Shown: positions 50,229 through 60,217, counted from the first letter of the stretch. The stretch: DNA of 64,000 nucleotides from Pontiella agarivorans (GCF_034531395.1 NZ_JARVCO010000012.1:1-64000); one strand, 5' to 3'. Notes: a model not told the origin generated them from the sequence alone. Made by a program: numbers and translations.

Positions 50229-51059
50229 ATGTCTGAAGAATTTAGATTAACAAGTCCGAAGGATGTGCGGGCGTTGCTGGAAAGTCTGGGGCACCGGCCG
50301 AACAAGGGGCTGGGCCAGAACTATCTGATCGATGCCAACATTCTGGACATCATCGCCAATACGGCGGATATCCAGCCTTCGGAAAAAGTGCTCGAAATCG
50401 GTCCCGGTCTCGGAGCGTTGACGGAGCGGATTATTCCGAAATCGGCGGGGGTTACGTGCATCGAAAAAGATCCGGTGATGGCGAATTATCTGAAGACGCG
50501 GTTTACGGATTTCACGTTGATCGAATCCGATGCACTGGACGTGGATATGGATCTGCTTTTTGCCGATGGCATCACCAAGGTGGCCGCCAATTTGCCGTAT
50601 TCCGTGGCGAGCCGGTTAATGGTCGATATTGCCGAGTGTGAACACCGGCCGGAGCGGATGTCGCTCACGATCCAGAAAGAGGTGGCGGACCGTCTGTGCG
50701 CGCCGGCGGGGGATAAACATTACGGGGTCTTGTCGGTGCTGACCGGAGTGTTTTATGAAAACACGTTGGTGAAAAAAATCAGTCCGACCTGTTTTCTTCC
50801 GCCGCCGAAGGTGTGGTCGGCCGTCGTAAAAATGCAGCGCCGCGAAGTTCCAATGGTTGGAAGCGACGTTTATCCCACTTTTAAAAAGCTGGTGAAACAC
50901 TGTTTCTCTCAACGCCGTAAGCAGGTGGGGACCATCCTTAAAAAGCTGGGTGTATCCCCGGTCGACGACCTTCTCTTCGATGCGGGCATCGAACACACGG
51001 AACGTCCGGAAAAAATTGAGATCGAACGCTGGGCCGAACTGGCGTGTTTGCTCAAATAA
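50229..51059 (+). CDS. rsmA: 16S rRNA dimethyladenosine transferase
   Basis: It dimethylates A1518 and A1519 of 16S rRNA. The 276 residues carry the SAM motif EIGPGLGALTERIIPKSAGV, the start KGLGQNYLIDANILDIIANT, and the catalytic NLPYSVASRLMVDIAE, with LPPPKVWSAVVKMQRREVP toward the end. It forms an operon with pdxA. Confidence 0.97.
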   Translation: MSEEFRLTSPKDVRALLESLGHRPNKGLGQNYLIDANILDIIANTADIQPSEKVLEIGPGLGALTERIIPKSAGVTCIEKDPVMANYLKTRFTDFTLIESDALDVDMDLLFADGITKVAANLPYSVASRLMVDIAECEHRPERMSLTIQKEVADRLCAPAGDKHYGVLSVLTGVFYENTLVKKISPTCFLPPPKVWSAVVKMQRREVPMVGSDVYPTFKKLVKHCFSQRRKQVGTILKKLGVSPVDDLLFDAGIEHTERPEKIEIERWAELACLLK

Positions 51060-51113
51060 GTTGTCAGAGTCATTCGCCTTCTGGCCGGGAATCCACGTGT
51101 TTCTGTTCGTTCG

Positions 51114-51398
51114 TCAGAAAAAATATTTTTCGCAAACCGCGAAGAGGCAAATTGCAATGACGAAGGCACCCGCTGCGATGGGTGCGCCCATGACGAAGTA
51201 CGGACGTTCGCCGGTCAGGCGAACGAGTCTGTATCCTTCGATGAGGTCAAAAAAGGAAAGTCTGCAGGGGATCTTGAACGACCGATCGCCATGGCGTCGC
51301 AGGAATTTTTTAACTGATACGATGACGCAGGTTGAATACACCATGAGCAGGAAGGTATAAATTCCGACAATGGTTAATCCAATGACCTCTCGATCCAC
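51114..51398 (-). CDS. Small two-helix membrane protein, unknown
   Basis: A 94-residue protein with helices at both ends (EVIGLTIVGIYTFLLMVYST and YFVMGAPIAAGAFVIAICLF) and a basic middle (VKKFLRRHGDRSFK). It ends convergent to rsmA and starts 4 nt after the mannosyltransferase stop, suggesting co-transcription. No family recognised. Confidence 0.55.
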   Translation of the reverse strand: MDREVIGLTIVGIYTFLLMVYSTCVIVSVKKFLRRHGDRSFKIPCRLSFFDLIEGYRLVRLTGERPYFVMGAPIAAGAFVIAICLFAVCEKYFF

Positions 51399-51402
51399 GA
51401 AA

Positions 51403-52143
51403 CTATTTCTTCCCCTTCGGCTTCCGGCGGAAGCCGTTGCGGATGGCGAGGGTCCAGACCACCCATAGAGCTTCGTAGATAATATTTCCGCTCATTTTAG
51501 AGGTGCCTTCCTGACGGTCTTCAAAAACAATAGGAACTTCGCCGATGCGGAAGCCCTTCATCCAGGCCTTGTGTGTCATTTCAATCTGGAAGCCGTAGCC
51601 GTTGGCTTTGACCTGGTCAAAGTCGTAGGATTCAAGGACTTCGCGGCGAAAACATTTAAACCCGCCGGTCGGGTCGGAAACCGGCATGCCGGTGATGAGG
51701 TGCACATACACCGCGGCGCCGCGACTGAGCAGCAGACGGGACATCGGCCAGTTGAGGACACGGATACCGCCGCAGTAGCGGGAGCCGATGACGAGATCGT
51801 GACCGGCGAGAATCTTATCGCGAAAGCTGGGAATAGCTGCCGGATCGTGTGAAAAATCGCAGTCCATCTCCATCACAAATTTATAGTCACGCTCCAGTGC
51901 CCATCGGAACCCGGCGATATAGGCCCGTCCGAGACCATCCTTGGAGGTGCGGTGGAGCACGTGAATACGGTCACTTCGCCGGGTGAGCGCATCGGCCATA
52001 TCGCCCGTTCCGTCCGGGGAATTATCGTCAACAAAAAGAATGTGCACATGCGGAGAAGCATCCACTACCGCCGTCGCGATTTTGTTGATATTCTCTTTTT
52101 CGTTGTAGGTCGGGATGATAACCAGCGTGTCTATATCATTCAT
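51403..52143 (-). CDS. Polyprenol-phosphate mannosyltransferase (Dpm1-like GT2)
   Basis: A 246-residue glycosyltransferase family 2 enzyme: LVIIPTYNEKENINKIATAV and HILFVDDNSPDGTGDMADAL bind nucleotide sugar, and EMDCDFSHDPAAIPSF carries the catalytic Asp residues. It matches Dpm1/Ppm1-type synthases that load mannose or glucose onto polyprenyl phosphate. There are no membrane helices; the basic tail RRKPKGKK may bind the membrane. The sugar is not determined. Confidence 0.87.
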   Translation of the reverse strand: MNDIDTLVIIPTYNEKENINKIATAVVDASPHVHILFVDDNSPDGTGDMADALTRRSDRIHVLHRTSKDGLGRAYIAGFRWALERDYKFVMEMDCDFSHDPAAIPSFRDKILAGHDLVIGSRYCGGIRVLNWPMSRLLLSRGAAVYVHLITGMPVSDPTGGFKCFRREVLESYDFDQVKANGYGFQIEMTHKAWMKGFRIGEVPIVFEDRQEGTSKMSGNIIYEALWVVWTLAIRNGFRRKPKGKK

Positions 52144-52191
52144 GTTGCAAAATGTAGGCTGAATACCCTTATAACATCAAGAGCATGCCGG

Positions 52192-55100
52192 TTAAATTTC
52201 GAGGGGAATCAGACGGGTTCCTGTGCCGGAAACCACCACCAGGTGAATAGATGTGCCGGTCGCTTCAGGATAAAATCGGTCTGCTGCGAGAGCGTAGAGT
52301 TTCATCTGCCCCCGATACGTGTCCTTGATGTGTTCATCCGGTGCGTTGGTGAATTTATAGTCAAAAACAGCATAACCGGTGTGTGTTTCGCAAAGCAGGT
52401 CAATCGTACCGTCAATCAGTTTGCCGTCATGATGCAGCACGAACGGCAATTCCGGGCGAAGCCGTTTCATACCCTCTGTTGCCGAAATCATCTGCCGGCG
52501 CACCTCTTCAATTCGTTCGGCAAGGTCGGCGGCGTCGGTTTTGGATACGCCGAAATCATTTTTCAGTTTTTCCAGCCATTCAGAGACATCGCCCTGCCAG
52601 GTATTCAGTGCCAGATGTTCGAGGACCGCGTGGCCGAGAGATCCCAGGGCGGCGGCATCTTTTCCTGTCAGAGGGGAGAGGGGGAACGGGGGAGAGGGGC
52701 TATAGATTTCATCATTTTCCAGTTCATCGCGCTCTTTGGCATAGCGGGTGGCGGGGATGCGCTCAAGGTTCGGTTTTTCGGGAGCAGCGGGAAGCTGATC
52801 CAAGGCGGCCTGCAGCTCGGCTTCAGTGGGAATGTTGCCGGGGCTGATCGGAGTCCGGCCAACGGCTTCCGCCAGTTCGGTGTAGGCAATGGCGGGAATT
52901 TGATTGCCGATCATGGGGTCCAGATATTTCAGCCAGCCGGCGGGACTCCGGCCGACGGTGGCGGAGGTTATGACCAGATCGCGCGCGCGGGTCATGGCCA
53001 CATAAAACAGATTTTTGTCTTCGTGCTGGCGGACGGCTTTGGCTGCGGCGCTGGCTTTGGCAAAACCCGGCGATTCGGCCTTGGTTTTATCGGGATTCGT
53101 CAGCCGAAGCTCCAGGGCATTTTCATGGATGCGGATGAAGCCTTTGTCGCCGTTATCGGAAAAGCTGCAGTCAGGAATCATTACTACACGTTTAGTCAGC
53201 CCTTTGGAGCCATGCACGGTCATAATGGTTACGGCGTTCTGTGCAGGATCCAGCAGGGCGGCTTCAGGAACCTGCGGCGGTTCGGCGATCATTTCGGCCA
53301 GCTTGCGGGCGACCATGGCCGGCGTAGTCCGGGCACCGCGTTCTGTTTCGCGAAGCCAGTCGAGTATTTTACGCAGGTTGGCCAGCCGCTGTTCGCCGCG
53401 CGGCAGACCCGCCAGCAGGGCATCGTAGCCGGTTTCTTCAATCAGCATACGTACGAGTTCTGAGGTGAGATGGGTTCCGGTCAATGCGGCGTAGCGGTCG
53501 ATGACATCCGTTTCCTCATCGTACGAAGCTTTAAGTTCATCGATTGAAAATCCGTCTTTATTCCAGGCCAGCCGGGCAATCTGTTCGTCGGAAAGTCCGA
53601 TCCAGGGCGAGCGGAGAAAACCGATGAGCGAAAGCGCGTCGTCGGGATTGGTGATGGCGGTGAGAAAGAGAGATACGTCTTTAGTTTCCTGCCGGCTGAA
53701 CAGACCGCGTCCTTTTCCGCCGAGCGTGTAGGGAATGCCGGCATGCTGCAGAGCCTGTTCAAGCGCCGACTGATTGGTGGTGCGGCGCAACAGAATAAGG
53801 ATATCGGAATAGCGATAGGTGTTGTGGTTTTCCGATGGCTGGAATCCGTCTGAATAGCGGAAATTCGGTTTCCAGTCATTGGAACCGCTGACCAGCAGCT
53901 GAATCCGATGGGCGACAGCTTCCATTTCCTGTGCCGTTTTATCGGAACGGGGTGCTTCATCGTCCCCGTCATAGTGCAGGAATTCAACGCAGGGTTTTTC
54001 TCCGGCGGTCTTAAATGCATCGTTGGTTTTCAGCTGATCACCCTCCGCATAGTCCTCGGAAGCATAGACTGTACTGAAAAGGGCATTTACACAGTCGATA
54101 ATCGGTGCTTTGGATCGGTAGCTGATCTGCAGATTTTCGAGCGCATGGTTTTTGCGTGAAAGAATGGCCTTTTCAAGGTCGGGCATTACCTGTGGATCAG
54201 CCCCCCGCCAGGTGTAGATGCTTTGCTTTTTATCCCCGCAGATCACCAGATAGGTTTCTTCGTTCCAAAGGGATTGAATAAGTTCGCACTGAATCCGGGA
54301 GGTGTCCTGCACTTCGTCGACGATTACATAGCGGAATTCGGGCTTTGCTTTTCCGGATTTCAACAGCGTTGCCGCCATGTGCAGCTGGTCGGCGAAATCG
54401 ACGGCATCCATTTCGTGTTTTGCCTGTTTGAACTTCCGGTAAACGGTCTGGGCATATTCTGCATATGCTTTGGCTGCCGGAAACCGGCGGGTATAGCCGA
54501 GGGTGTTGATGCCGTTTTCGAGCAGTTCAAAGAAATCATCCGATATCGGTTTCTGTCCTTTGCCCGCTCCGAATTTGCCAAGGCTGAGGCCGCACAGTTG
54601 TTCAATCAGTTCTTCCGGATTCCCAACGGTCGGAATCAGCGTTTCCAGGGCCTGGAAAACGGGTTGTGCTTTGGCGGTGAGTTTCGGCAGCTCTTTCATC
54701 CGTTCCAGAATCGATGAAAAATCGGCCAGCGAGGGGAGGGGCTGCGGGGAGGGGAGCAGGTTGACGGCGTGGTCGAGGGTGATGCCGGCGGAATCGGCGG
54801 CCTCGAAAAGCTTCGGAATACTTTCGGTGATGCTGGAGCCGAATCCGCCGGTTCCGATGATGTGCATGCCCGAGCAGAAATCGCGGAAATCCGGGTCTGT
54901 TTCGAGTTTTTGAAGCAGTTCTTCCCGGCAGATCCGGTTCAGCAGTTCTTTGTGTTCATCGCCCTGCAGTACGCTAAACGCGGGTGATAGCCCTGCATCG
55001 AGCGCATGTTCGCGCAGCAGTTTGGTGCAGAAGGAGTGAATCGTTCCGATGGGCGCTGAAGGCAGGTGATTGAGTGCGGTGATGGCCCGTTCCGCGGTGT

Positions 55101-55308
55101 CAAAGTCGTCGTCCAGCTCTGCTGTTCGCCGGGCTTTCTGGAACCGATGCGCCACGCGCATCCGCAGTTCGGCTGCGGCGTTCTCGGTAAATGTCATCAG
55201 GAGAATTTTACGCGGATCAATATCCTCCTCAAGCACCAGTTTTTCATAGAGGCCGGTCACCTGATAGGTTTTCCCGGTTCCGGCAGAAGCATTGTAAACG
55301 ATGTTCAT
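52192..55308 (-). CDS. AddA/RecB-like UvrD-family helicase-nuclease
   Basis: A 1038-residue double-strand-break repair enzyme. The UvrD start MNIVYNASAGTGKTYQVTGL is Walker A, followed by KILLMTFTENAAAELRMRVA, VIVDEVQDTSRIQCELIQSL (Walker B), VICGDKKQSIYTWRGADPQV and MTVHGSKGLTKRVVMIPDCS. The C-terminal PD-(D/E)xK nuclease is visible in LIDGTIDLLCETHTGYAVFD with YKF. This is the AddA arrangement, but no AddB-like gene is next to it on either side. It is preceded by an unrelated lactonase gene. Confidence 0.85.
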   Translation of the reverse strand: MNIVYNASAGTGKTYQVTGLYEKLVLEEDIDPRKILLMTFTENAAAELRMRVAHRFQKARRTAELDDDFDTAERAITALNHLPSAPIGTIHSFCTKLLREHALDAGLSPAFSVLQGDEHKELLNRICREELLQKLETDPDFRDFCSGMHIIGTGGFGSSITESIPKLFEAADSAGITLDHAVNLLPSPQPLPSLADFSSILERMKELPKLTAKAQPVFQALETLIPTVGNPEELIEQLCGLSLGKFGAGKGQKPISDDFFELLENGINTLGYTRRFPAAKAYAEYAQTVYRKFKQAKHEMDAVDFADQLHMAATLLKSGKAKPEFRYVIVDEVQDTSRIQCELIQSLWNEETYLVICGDKKQSIYTWRGADPQVMPDLEKAILSRKNHALENLQISYRSKAPIIDCVNALFSTVYASEDYAEGDQLKTNDAFKTAGEKPCVEFLHYDGDDEAPRSDKTAQEMEAVAHRIQLLVSGSNDWKPNFRYSDGFQPSENHNTYRYSDILILLRRTTNQSALEQALQHAGIPYTLGGKGRGLFSRQETKDVSLFLTAITNPDDALSLIGFLRSPWIGLSDEQIARLAWNKDGFSIDELKASYDEETDVIDRYAALTGTHLTSELVRMLIEETGYDALLAGLPRGEQRLANLRKILDWLRETERGARTTPAMVARKLAEMIAEPPQVPEAALLDPAQNAVTIMTVHGSKGLTKRVVMIPDCSFSDNGDKGFIRIHENALELRLTNPDKTKAESPGFAKASAAAKAVRQHEDKNLFYVAMTRARDLVITSATVGRSPAGWLKYLDPMIGNQIPAIAYTELAEAVGRTPISPGNIPTEAELQAALDQLPAAPEKPNLERIPATRYAKERDELENDEIYSPSPPFPLSPLTGKDAAALGSLGHAVLEHLALNTWQGDVSEWLEKLKNDFGVSKTDAADLAERIEEVRRQMISATEGMKRLRPELPFVLHHDGKLIDGTIDLLCETHTGYAVFDYKFTNAPDEHIKDTYRGQMKLYALAADRFYPEATGTSIHLVVVSGTGTRLIPLEI

Positions 55309-55428
55309 AAGGAGAAACTATAAAGTCCTTTGAAAGTCGGCAGAAGCCGGAAAGAAAAATCTTTGCTGGCGCGATAGAGCCCTTTAGATGCAGGTCGAAG
55401 ATCGGTGGAGACGTGATTTACGAGCGGC

Positions 55429-56517
55429 TTAATGGATGAATTCAAAGCAGATGGGTTCACTCTCCAGCGCAACCCGTGTGTCGGTAAAGGTCAGATCGGC
55501 GGTTTTCGGATCGATGCTGAAGATGACAATATCTTTGGAGAGCTGGCCGCCGACGATGAGCCATTGACCGGAGGAATCGATGTTGAAATTTCGCGGGAAC
55601 CACACTTGCGCAGGTGTGGTTTTTATTCGCTCTGCCCCGGTGGCGGTGATGCGGAAGGTGATGAGGGCATCGCGACGTTGGGCGGAGCGGTCGCGGAGGG
55701 AGGTGTAGATCAGCTTGCCGTTGGGATGGATACGGATCTCGGCGGCGGTGAGGTCATTTTTATCTGCGTTTTCAGGCAGCATGGGGGTGGTGCTGAGGAA
55801 GTTGAGCCGGCCGTTTTCCAAGCACTGGAAAACGGAGAGACTGAGGTCGAGTTCATTGAGAACATACAGCCTTTTTCCATCGGCCGAAAATTTCATATGC
55901 CGCGGTCCCATGGCACCGCCGGGTACGACGGCTTCGCCGGCGGGGGCGAGGGAGCCTTCTTCGGGATTCATGCTGTAGATCATGATTTTGTCAATGCCGA
56001 GGTCGGCGACATAGGCGTGGGTGTTTTCAGGGTTCGGGTAGACCGAATGACCGAAGGCTTTTTTCTGTCGCTGGGGGTGTTTGCCGGAGCCGGTGTGCCG
56101 GTGAATGGAGATGGCTTCTGAAAGGGTTCCGTCGGAAATTTTAAAGGAGGCGACGCTTCCGGAGCCGTAGTAGGCGGTCATCAGCATTTGTCCGGTTCGG
56201 TCGGTGCTGACGTGACAGGAGCCTTTTTCGCCGGTCTGCTGTTCGCTGATCGGAGTAAGGGTTCCGTTGTCGCTGATTTTAAAGGAGGCGACGCCGGTGG
56301 CGTAGAGAAGGCGGTTGTCGGGGGAAACGGTTATGAAACCGGCGCCCCGGGTATCGGCGGCTTTGACCGGCGGTGAGAGTTGACCGGTTTCGGTGTCGAG
56401 GTCGGTGAAGTATATTCCGCCGTCTTTTCCGGTTCCGATGTAAACGCGTTCGATTTTCGCGGTGGCGCATCCGGAAAGAAGTGATGCGACGGCCAGAGAC
56501 AGCAATACGGCTTTCAT
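55429..56517 (-). CDS. Lactonase family lipoprotein (6-phosphogluconolactonase-like seven-bladed propeller)
   Basis: A 362-residue protein with lipobox (ASLLSGC) and a beta-propeller of the YbhE/Pgl type: IYIGTGKDGGIYFTDLDTET-like start, FITVSPDNRLLYATG, GHSVYPNPENTHAYVADLGI and PRHMKFSADGKRLYVLNELD. Members hydrolyse sugar lactones. The Met at 56517 is taken because it starts the signal peptide; the frame upstream to 56700 overlaps the DUF1501 gene. It may act on lactones made by partners in this cluster. Confidence 0.83.
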   Translation of the reverse strand: MKAVLLSLAVASLLSGCATAKIERVYIGTGKDGGIYFTDLDTETGQLSPPVKAADTRGAGFITVSPDNRLLYATGVASFKISDNGTLTPISEQQTGEKGSCHVSTDRTGQMLMTAYYGSGSVASFKISDGTLSEAISIHRHTGSGKHPQRQKKAFGHSVYPNPENTHAYVADLGIDKIMIYSMNPEEGSLAPAGEAVVPGGAMGPRHMKFSADGKRLYVLNELDLSLSVFQCLENGRLNFLSTTPMLPENADKNDLTAAEIRIHPNGKLIYTSLRDRSAQRRDALITFRITATGAERIKTTPAQVWFPRNFNIDSSGQWLIVGGQLSKDIVIFSIDPKTADLTFTDTRVALESEPICFEFIH

Positions 56518-56568
56518 ATAAAAACTCCCGATCAGTTGAAGGGACATGGTAGTGAAACGGCCGCGGGT

Positions 56569-56583
56569 TTCCAAACCCTGGAA
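56569..56583. repeat. Intergenic palindrome copy between the DUF1501 gene and the lactonase
   Basis: TTCCAAACCCTGGAA lies 4 nt past the DUF1501 stop and 52 nt before the lactonase ATG on the minus strand. Confidence 0.8.
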
Positions 56584-56587
56584 CTTT

Positions 56588-57856
56588 TTAAATGAGGCCC
56601 GGAACCGGGGCGCCTTTGTAGCCGACATTAAAGGGGCGGCCGGAATCGGACATGACCACTTTTTTGATGGGCATGCCCATCGCGGTGCCGATGGTGGCAT
56701 GCAGATCGGGAATCGTGACTTTGTCGGCGGCGACTTCGTGGCCGCGGTCGGTGGCGCCGATGATCTGTCCGGTTTTGATTCCGCCGCCGCCGATTACGGT
56801 GCTGAAGGCTTTGGCCCAGTGGTCGCGGCCGAGGGATTCCGGTTTGAGTTCCGGATTGCGGCCAAACTCTGTGGCAACGACTACGATGGTGGATTCGAGC
56901 AGTCCGCGGTCGGAAAGATCCTGCATAAGTGCGGCGAGTGCGCGGTCGAGATCGCGTGCTTTTTCCTCCGGCATTTCGGCATGGGTATCCCAGCCGCCTT
57001 TGGTTACTTCCACACAGCGTACGCCGCTTTCAATGAGGCGTCGTGCCAAAAGGCAGCCCTGTCCGAATTTTGATTTTTCACCGTATTTCACCTTGGTCGC
57101 GGCTGTTTCCTGATGGATGTCGAATGCGGCGAGGTCTTCACTTTCCATCAGGGTGACGGCTTCGTCGTAGAATTTCTGGTAGGCGGTGATGGAGCGTTGG
57201 CTGTACTTTTCGCGGAAGCGGCTGTCGAAGACGTTGGCGAGTTCGAGCTGATCATGATATTGCTGTTCATTAACCCAGCCCGGCCGCTTGCTGTACTGGA
57301 GGCCTTTGCCGGCGTCGCCGATGGGCACGGCCCCGAGTTCCGGGGGCAGAAATCCGGCATAGGGATAGTCGGAGCCGGGTGCGATGACAATATTTCCGGG
57401 CAGGGCGGGGTTTATTTTTCCCTGATGAAGCATGGACCAGCTTCCAAGGGTTGGATGAACAATGCTGCCGCGCGGGTCATAGCCGGTGTGCATGAGATAG
57501 TTGCCCTGCTGGTGTGCGCCCTGCGTCGAATACATAGAGCGGATAACGGTGAGTTTATCCATCTGTTTTGCGGTGTGGGGAAAAAACTCGCTTATTTGTA
57601 TGCCGTCCACATTTGTTCCGATGGCTTTTACGGGCCCGCCTTCTTTTGTGCCGGGGTGGGGATCGAACGTGTCGAGGTGGCTCATGCCGCCGGCCATGTA
57701 GAGGAAAATCAGTTTTTTATCGGTGTTGGGCAGGGCCGCGGCCAGTGCGGGGTTGATGAAGTGTGCTCCGACTCCGACACCGAGTGCGGATTTGGCTATA
57801 CGGCTCATGAAACTTCGGCGGCCCAGTTCGCCGGCTTTATAGAATGGATTGTTCAT
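56588..57856 (-). CDS. DUF1501 domain protein, Tat-type signal
   Basis: A 422-residue protein of the sulfatase-like fold family DUF1501, with a signal segment (RRSFMSRIAKSALGVGVGAH). Marks are LIFLYMAGGMSHLDTFDPHP, GTNVDGIQISEFFPHTAKQM, IRSMYSTQGAHQQGNYLMHT and TIVVVATEFGRNPELKPESL. DUF1501 genes nearly always pair with PSCyt1/DUF1553 genes, as here (12-nt gap). Function unproven. Confidence 0.92.
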   Translation of the reverse strand: MNNPFYKAGELGRRSFMSRIAKSALGVGVGAHFINPALAAALPNTDKKLIFLYMAGGMSHLDTFDPHPGTKEGGPVKAIGTNVDGIQISEFFPHTAKQMDKLTVIRSMYSTQGAHQQGNYLMHTGYDPRGSIVHPTLGSWSMLHQGKINPALPGNIVIAPGSDYPYAGFLPPELGAVPIGDAGKGLQYSKRPGWVNEQQYHDQLELANVFDSRFREKYSQRSITAYQKFYDEAVTLMESEDLAAFDIHQETAATKVKYGEKSKFGQGCLLARRLIESGVRCVEVTKGGWDTHAEMPEEKARDLDRALAALMQDLSDRGLLESTIVVVATEFGRNPELKPESLGRDHWAKAFSTVIGGGGIKTGQIIGATDRGHEVAADKVTIPDLHATIGTAMGMPIKKVVMSDSGRPFNVGYKGAPVPGLI

Positions 57857-57868
57857 GGTTTTCTCCGA

Positions 57869-60217
57869 CTATTGGATATACATAAATTCGCGGGTGTTCA
57901 GCAGGGCCCAGAGGATCATGCGGTTGCCGGTGCGTCCTTTATTGGCTGAGAGCACTGCGGTGGCAATTTCAAGATCTTCGGGAGTCGGGTTGCGGGTGAG
58001 TACACTGCGGAAGATGACGTTGAGTTTTTCTTCCTGCGTTTCCTGCCCGGCGATTTTTTTCGACAGCACGGAGCGGTCGTTATCGAGAATGTAGTGTATG
58101 GGGCCGTTGAGCATATTGAGCACCTGCGTGACGTTGGGGTCGGTGCGGCCGGTGCCGATAATTTTACGGTCCGATTGTCCGAACTGCCGGACAAAATGGT
58201 AGGCCGGTGCCGGAGAGGCCAGTTCGGAGGCGCGCACGAGTCCGCGGTCGAGCCCGTGCCAGCGCGGATCGGTCATGTGGTCAAAACTCCAGGTGTTGAA
58301 GTTGGCCCCGTAGCGTCCGGCTTTGCGTTTTGATTTTGAGTTAAACAGTTTATAGGCCTCTTTTTCCGCCTGTTTCCGAGCGGCTTTTTCGGCATCGATT
58401 ACATCATCGGTATAGTAGGCCACAAGTTCTTCGATGGGGGTGAAATAAAGCTTGTCCGCGTATGTTCTGTATTCCGGTGCGGTATAGCGGGATCCATGGC
58501 CCTTGCGTTCGTCGGGATCGACAATGGCGAGTGTGACGAGCGAGTCCCACATCTGTTCGCCGCTCATACGCATCAGCGGTCGGCCTTCATAGTGATATTC
58601 AGCCAAGTTTTCAGGAAGGTCGGCGGAGAGGGTCTCCATCTGCCAGGTCCGCGTGTTGTATAGAATGCGCAGAAAATCCTTCAGGTTGTAGTCAGCCTCT
58701 TTCATGATTTTTTCGAGGTAGGTCATCAATGCCGGGATCTGTGCCTGGGTGTCGTATTTGATATGGTCAACGGGTTCGATGAGTCCGACGCCCATGACTT
58801 TTTTCCAGAGCCGGTTGGCAACGGCTACGGTGAACCATTGATTTTCTTCAGAAGTCACCCAACGCCCGAAGGCTTCACGCGGGCTGTCGATGATTTCGGG
58901 TTGATGCCCGAAAATGACCTGCGGGGGAACCGGTTCACGCGGTTTGGCATCGGCATACTGATAGTCCTTCGGCAGGCGGTTCCAGCGGTTGAAAACCGGT
59001 TCCCAGACGGCCTCGCGGTAGCGGTATGCCATATTGTTGCCGAAATATTTTTCCTGTTTGACCGAGATGGATATTCCGCTTTTTTCGATCTGGTTGAGGA
59101 AGTGTTTGTTCGCCACTCCGTTCCAGCGCATGCCGCCGAAATAGGAGGTAAGGCTCTGGAATTCATACTGATTCCATTTGTCGTAGGGATGGTCGTGGCA
59201 CTGGGCGCACTGAAGCTGCATGCCGAGAAAGGCCTGCATGTTATTGGCCATGTGGTCGGGGGCCATATTGGCATCGCTCGCGGCCCAGCCGGTGGCTCCG
59301 TTCTGATAGGGCATTCCGGTGGCTGTGATGAGTTTATAAGCAAACTGGTCGTAGGGCATATTGCTGCGCAGTGCATCTTTCATCCATTCGCCATAGTAGA
59401 CCGATGAAGGAAAGCGTGTGGTCTGCACTTTGAGCAGATCCGCCCAGAAATGAAACCAATGACTCACATATCCTTCCGTGCTGAAGAGATGATCGATGAG
59501 TTCGGTGCGTTTCCCCGGATCTCTGGATGCCAGAAAACTGACGGCTTCATCGTGCGTCGGAATGCGGCCGACAATGCCGAGGTAGGCCCGACGGACAAAG
59601 ATGCGGTCTGTTGCCGGTTGGGGCTTTGGAACTGTATTGGCCTTCCGGTGCAGCTTGATAAGGCGATCGATTTCGCGCGCTTTTGCGCGCACCAGTTTAT
59701 TGGACATCTTCACCGGGTGTTTCGGTTCCGGGGTGAGATCAAGCCGCAGGCCTTCTTCCGTGCCGTATTTCTGAAGGGAGAGTCGGGTATTGCCGACGGC
59801 TTTGGGCGGCTTGTTTTTTTCATGTTCCGGGATACCTTCCCAGTTTCCAAAGCGCGCGCCTTCCTTGATCCATTGTCTGATTACGGCGAGCTGTTCCGGG
59901 GTGGCGGGGTCACCTTTTCCGGTTGGCGGCATGATGCCGGGTCGGCCTTCCGGCAGGGTCATACGCTGAAAAAGGACGCTTTTTTCCGGCTGCATTTTTT
60001 CTACGATTGAGCCGTAGTCTCCGCCGGCTTTGATGGCGTCGGCGCTGTCGAGCAGCACACCGCCCTCCGGCGCGGCAATACGTGCGCTGTGGCAACGGAA
60101 GCATTTTTCCTGAATAATGGGCAGGACATCGTGCTCGAAGTCGATGACTGCGAGAGCGGTTATCGACTGGGTCAGGGATATCATGGCCGCTATTCTGATA
60201 AACAAGTGGGTTCTCAT
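57869..60217 (-). CDS. PSCyt1-DUF1549-DUF1553 planctomycete-type c-type cytochrome protein
   Basis: A 782-residue exported protein. After a signal peptide, the PSCyt1 heme site is CFRCHSARIAAPEGGVLLDS (CxxCH) with the axial Met region MPPTGKGDPATPEQLAVIRQ. Then come DUF1549 (RRAYLGIVGRIPTHDEAVSF, MQLQCAQCHDHPYDKWNQYE with a second CxxCH) and DUF1553 (FTVAVANRLWKKVMGVGLIE, then VLNMLNGPIHYILDNDRSVL). This triple is specific to the PVC group and is thought to serve polysaccharide or glycoside catabolism. First gene of the cluster with DUF1501. Confidence 0.95.
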   Translation of the reverse strand: MRTHLFIRIAAMISLTQSITALAVIDFEHDVLPIIQEKCFRCHSARIAAPEGGVLLDSADAIKAGGDYGSIVEKMQPEKSVLFQRMTLPEGRPGIMPPTGKGDPATPEQLAVIRQWIKEGARFGNWEGIPEHEKNKPPKAVGNTRLSLQKYGTEEGLRLDLTPEPKHPVKMSNKLVRAKAREIDRLIKLHRKANTVPKPQPATDRIFVRRAYLGIVGRIPTHDEAVSFLASRDPGKRTELIDHLFSTEGYVSHWFHFWADLLKVQTTRFPSSVYYGEWMKDALRSNMPYDQFAYKLITATGMPYQNGATGWAASDANMAPDHMANNMQAFLGMQLQCAQCHDHPYDKWNQYEFQSLTSYFGGMRWNGVANKHFLNQIEKSGISISVKQEKYFGNNMAYRYREAVWEPVFNRWNRLPKDYQYADAKPREPVPPQVIFGHQPEIIDSPREAFGRWVTSEENQWFTVAVANRLWKKVMGVGLIEPVDHIKYDTQAQIPALMTYLEKIMKEADYNLKDFLRILYNTRTWQMETLSADLPENLAEYHYEGRPLMRMSGEQMWDSLVTLAIVDPDERKGHGSRYTAPEYRTYADKLYFTPIEELVAYYTDDVIDAEKAARKQAEKEAYKLFNSKSKRKAGRYGANFNTWSFDHMTDPRWHGLDRGLVRASELASPAPAYHFVRQFGQSDRKIIGTGRTDPNVTQVLNMLNGPIHYILDNDRSVLSKKIAGQETQEEKLNVIFRSVLTRNPTPEDLEIATAVLSANKGRTGNRMILWALLNTREFMYIQ

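Noticed and set aside
51952-53463. A 503-codon plus-strand frame opposite the AddA-like gene and mannosyltransferase
   Set aside because: It crosses two well-supported minus-strand genes and has no domain.
56518-56700. A longer lactonase start at 56700
   Set aside because: The extra 61 residues overlap DUF1501 and have no signal; the lipobox follows the Met at 56517.
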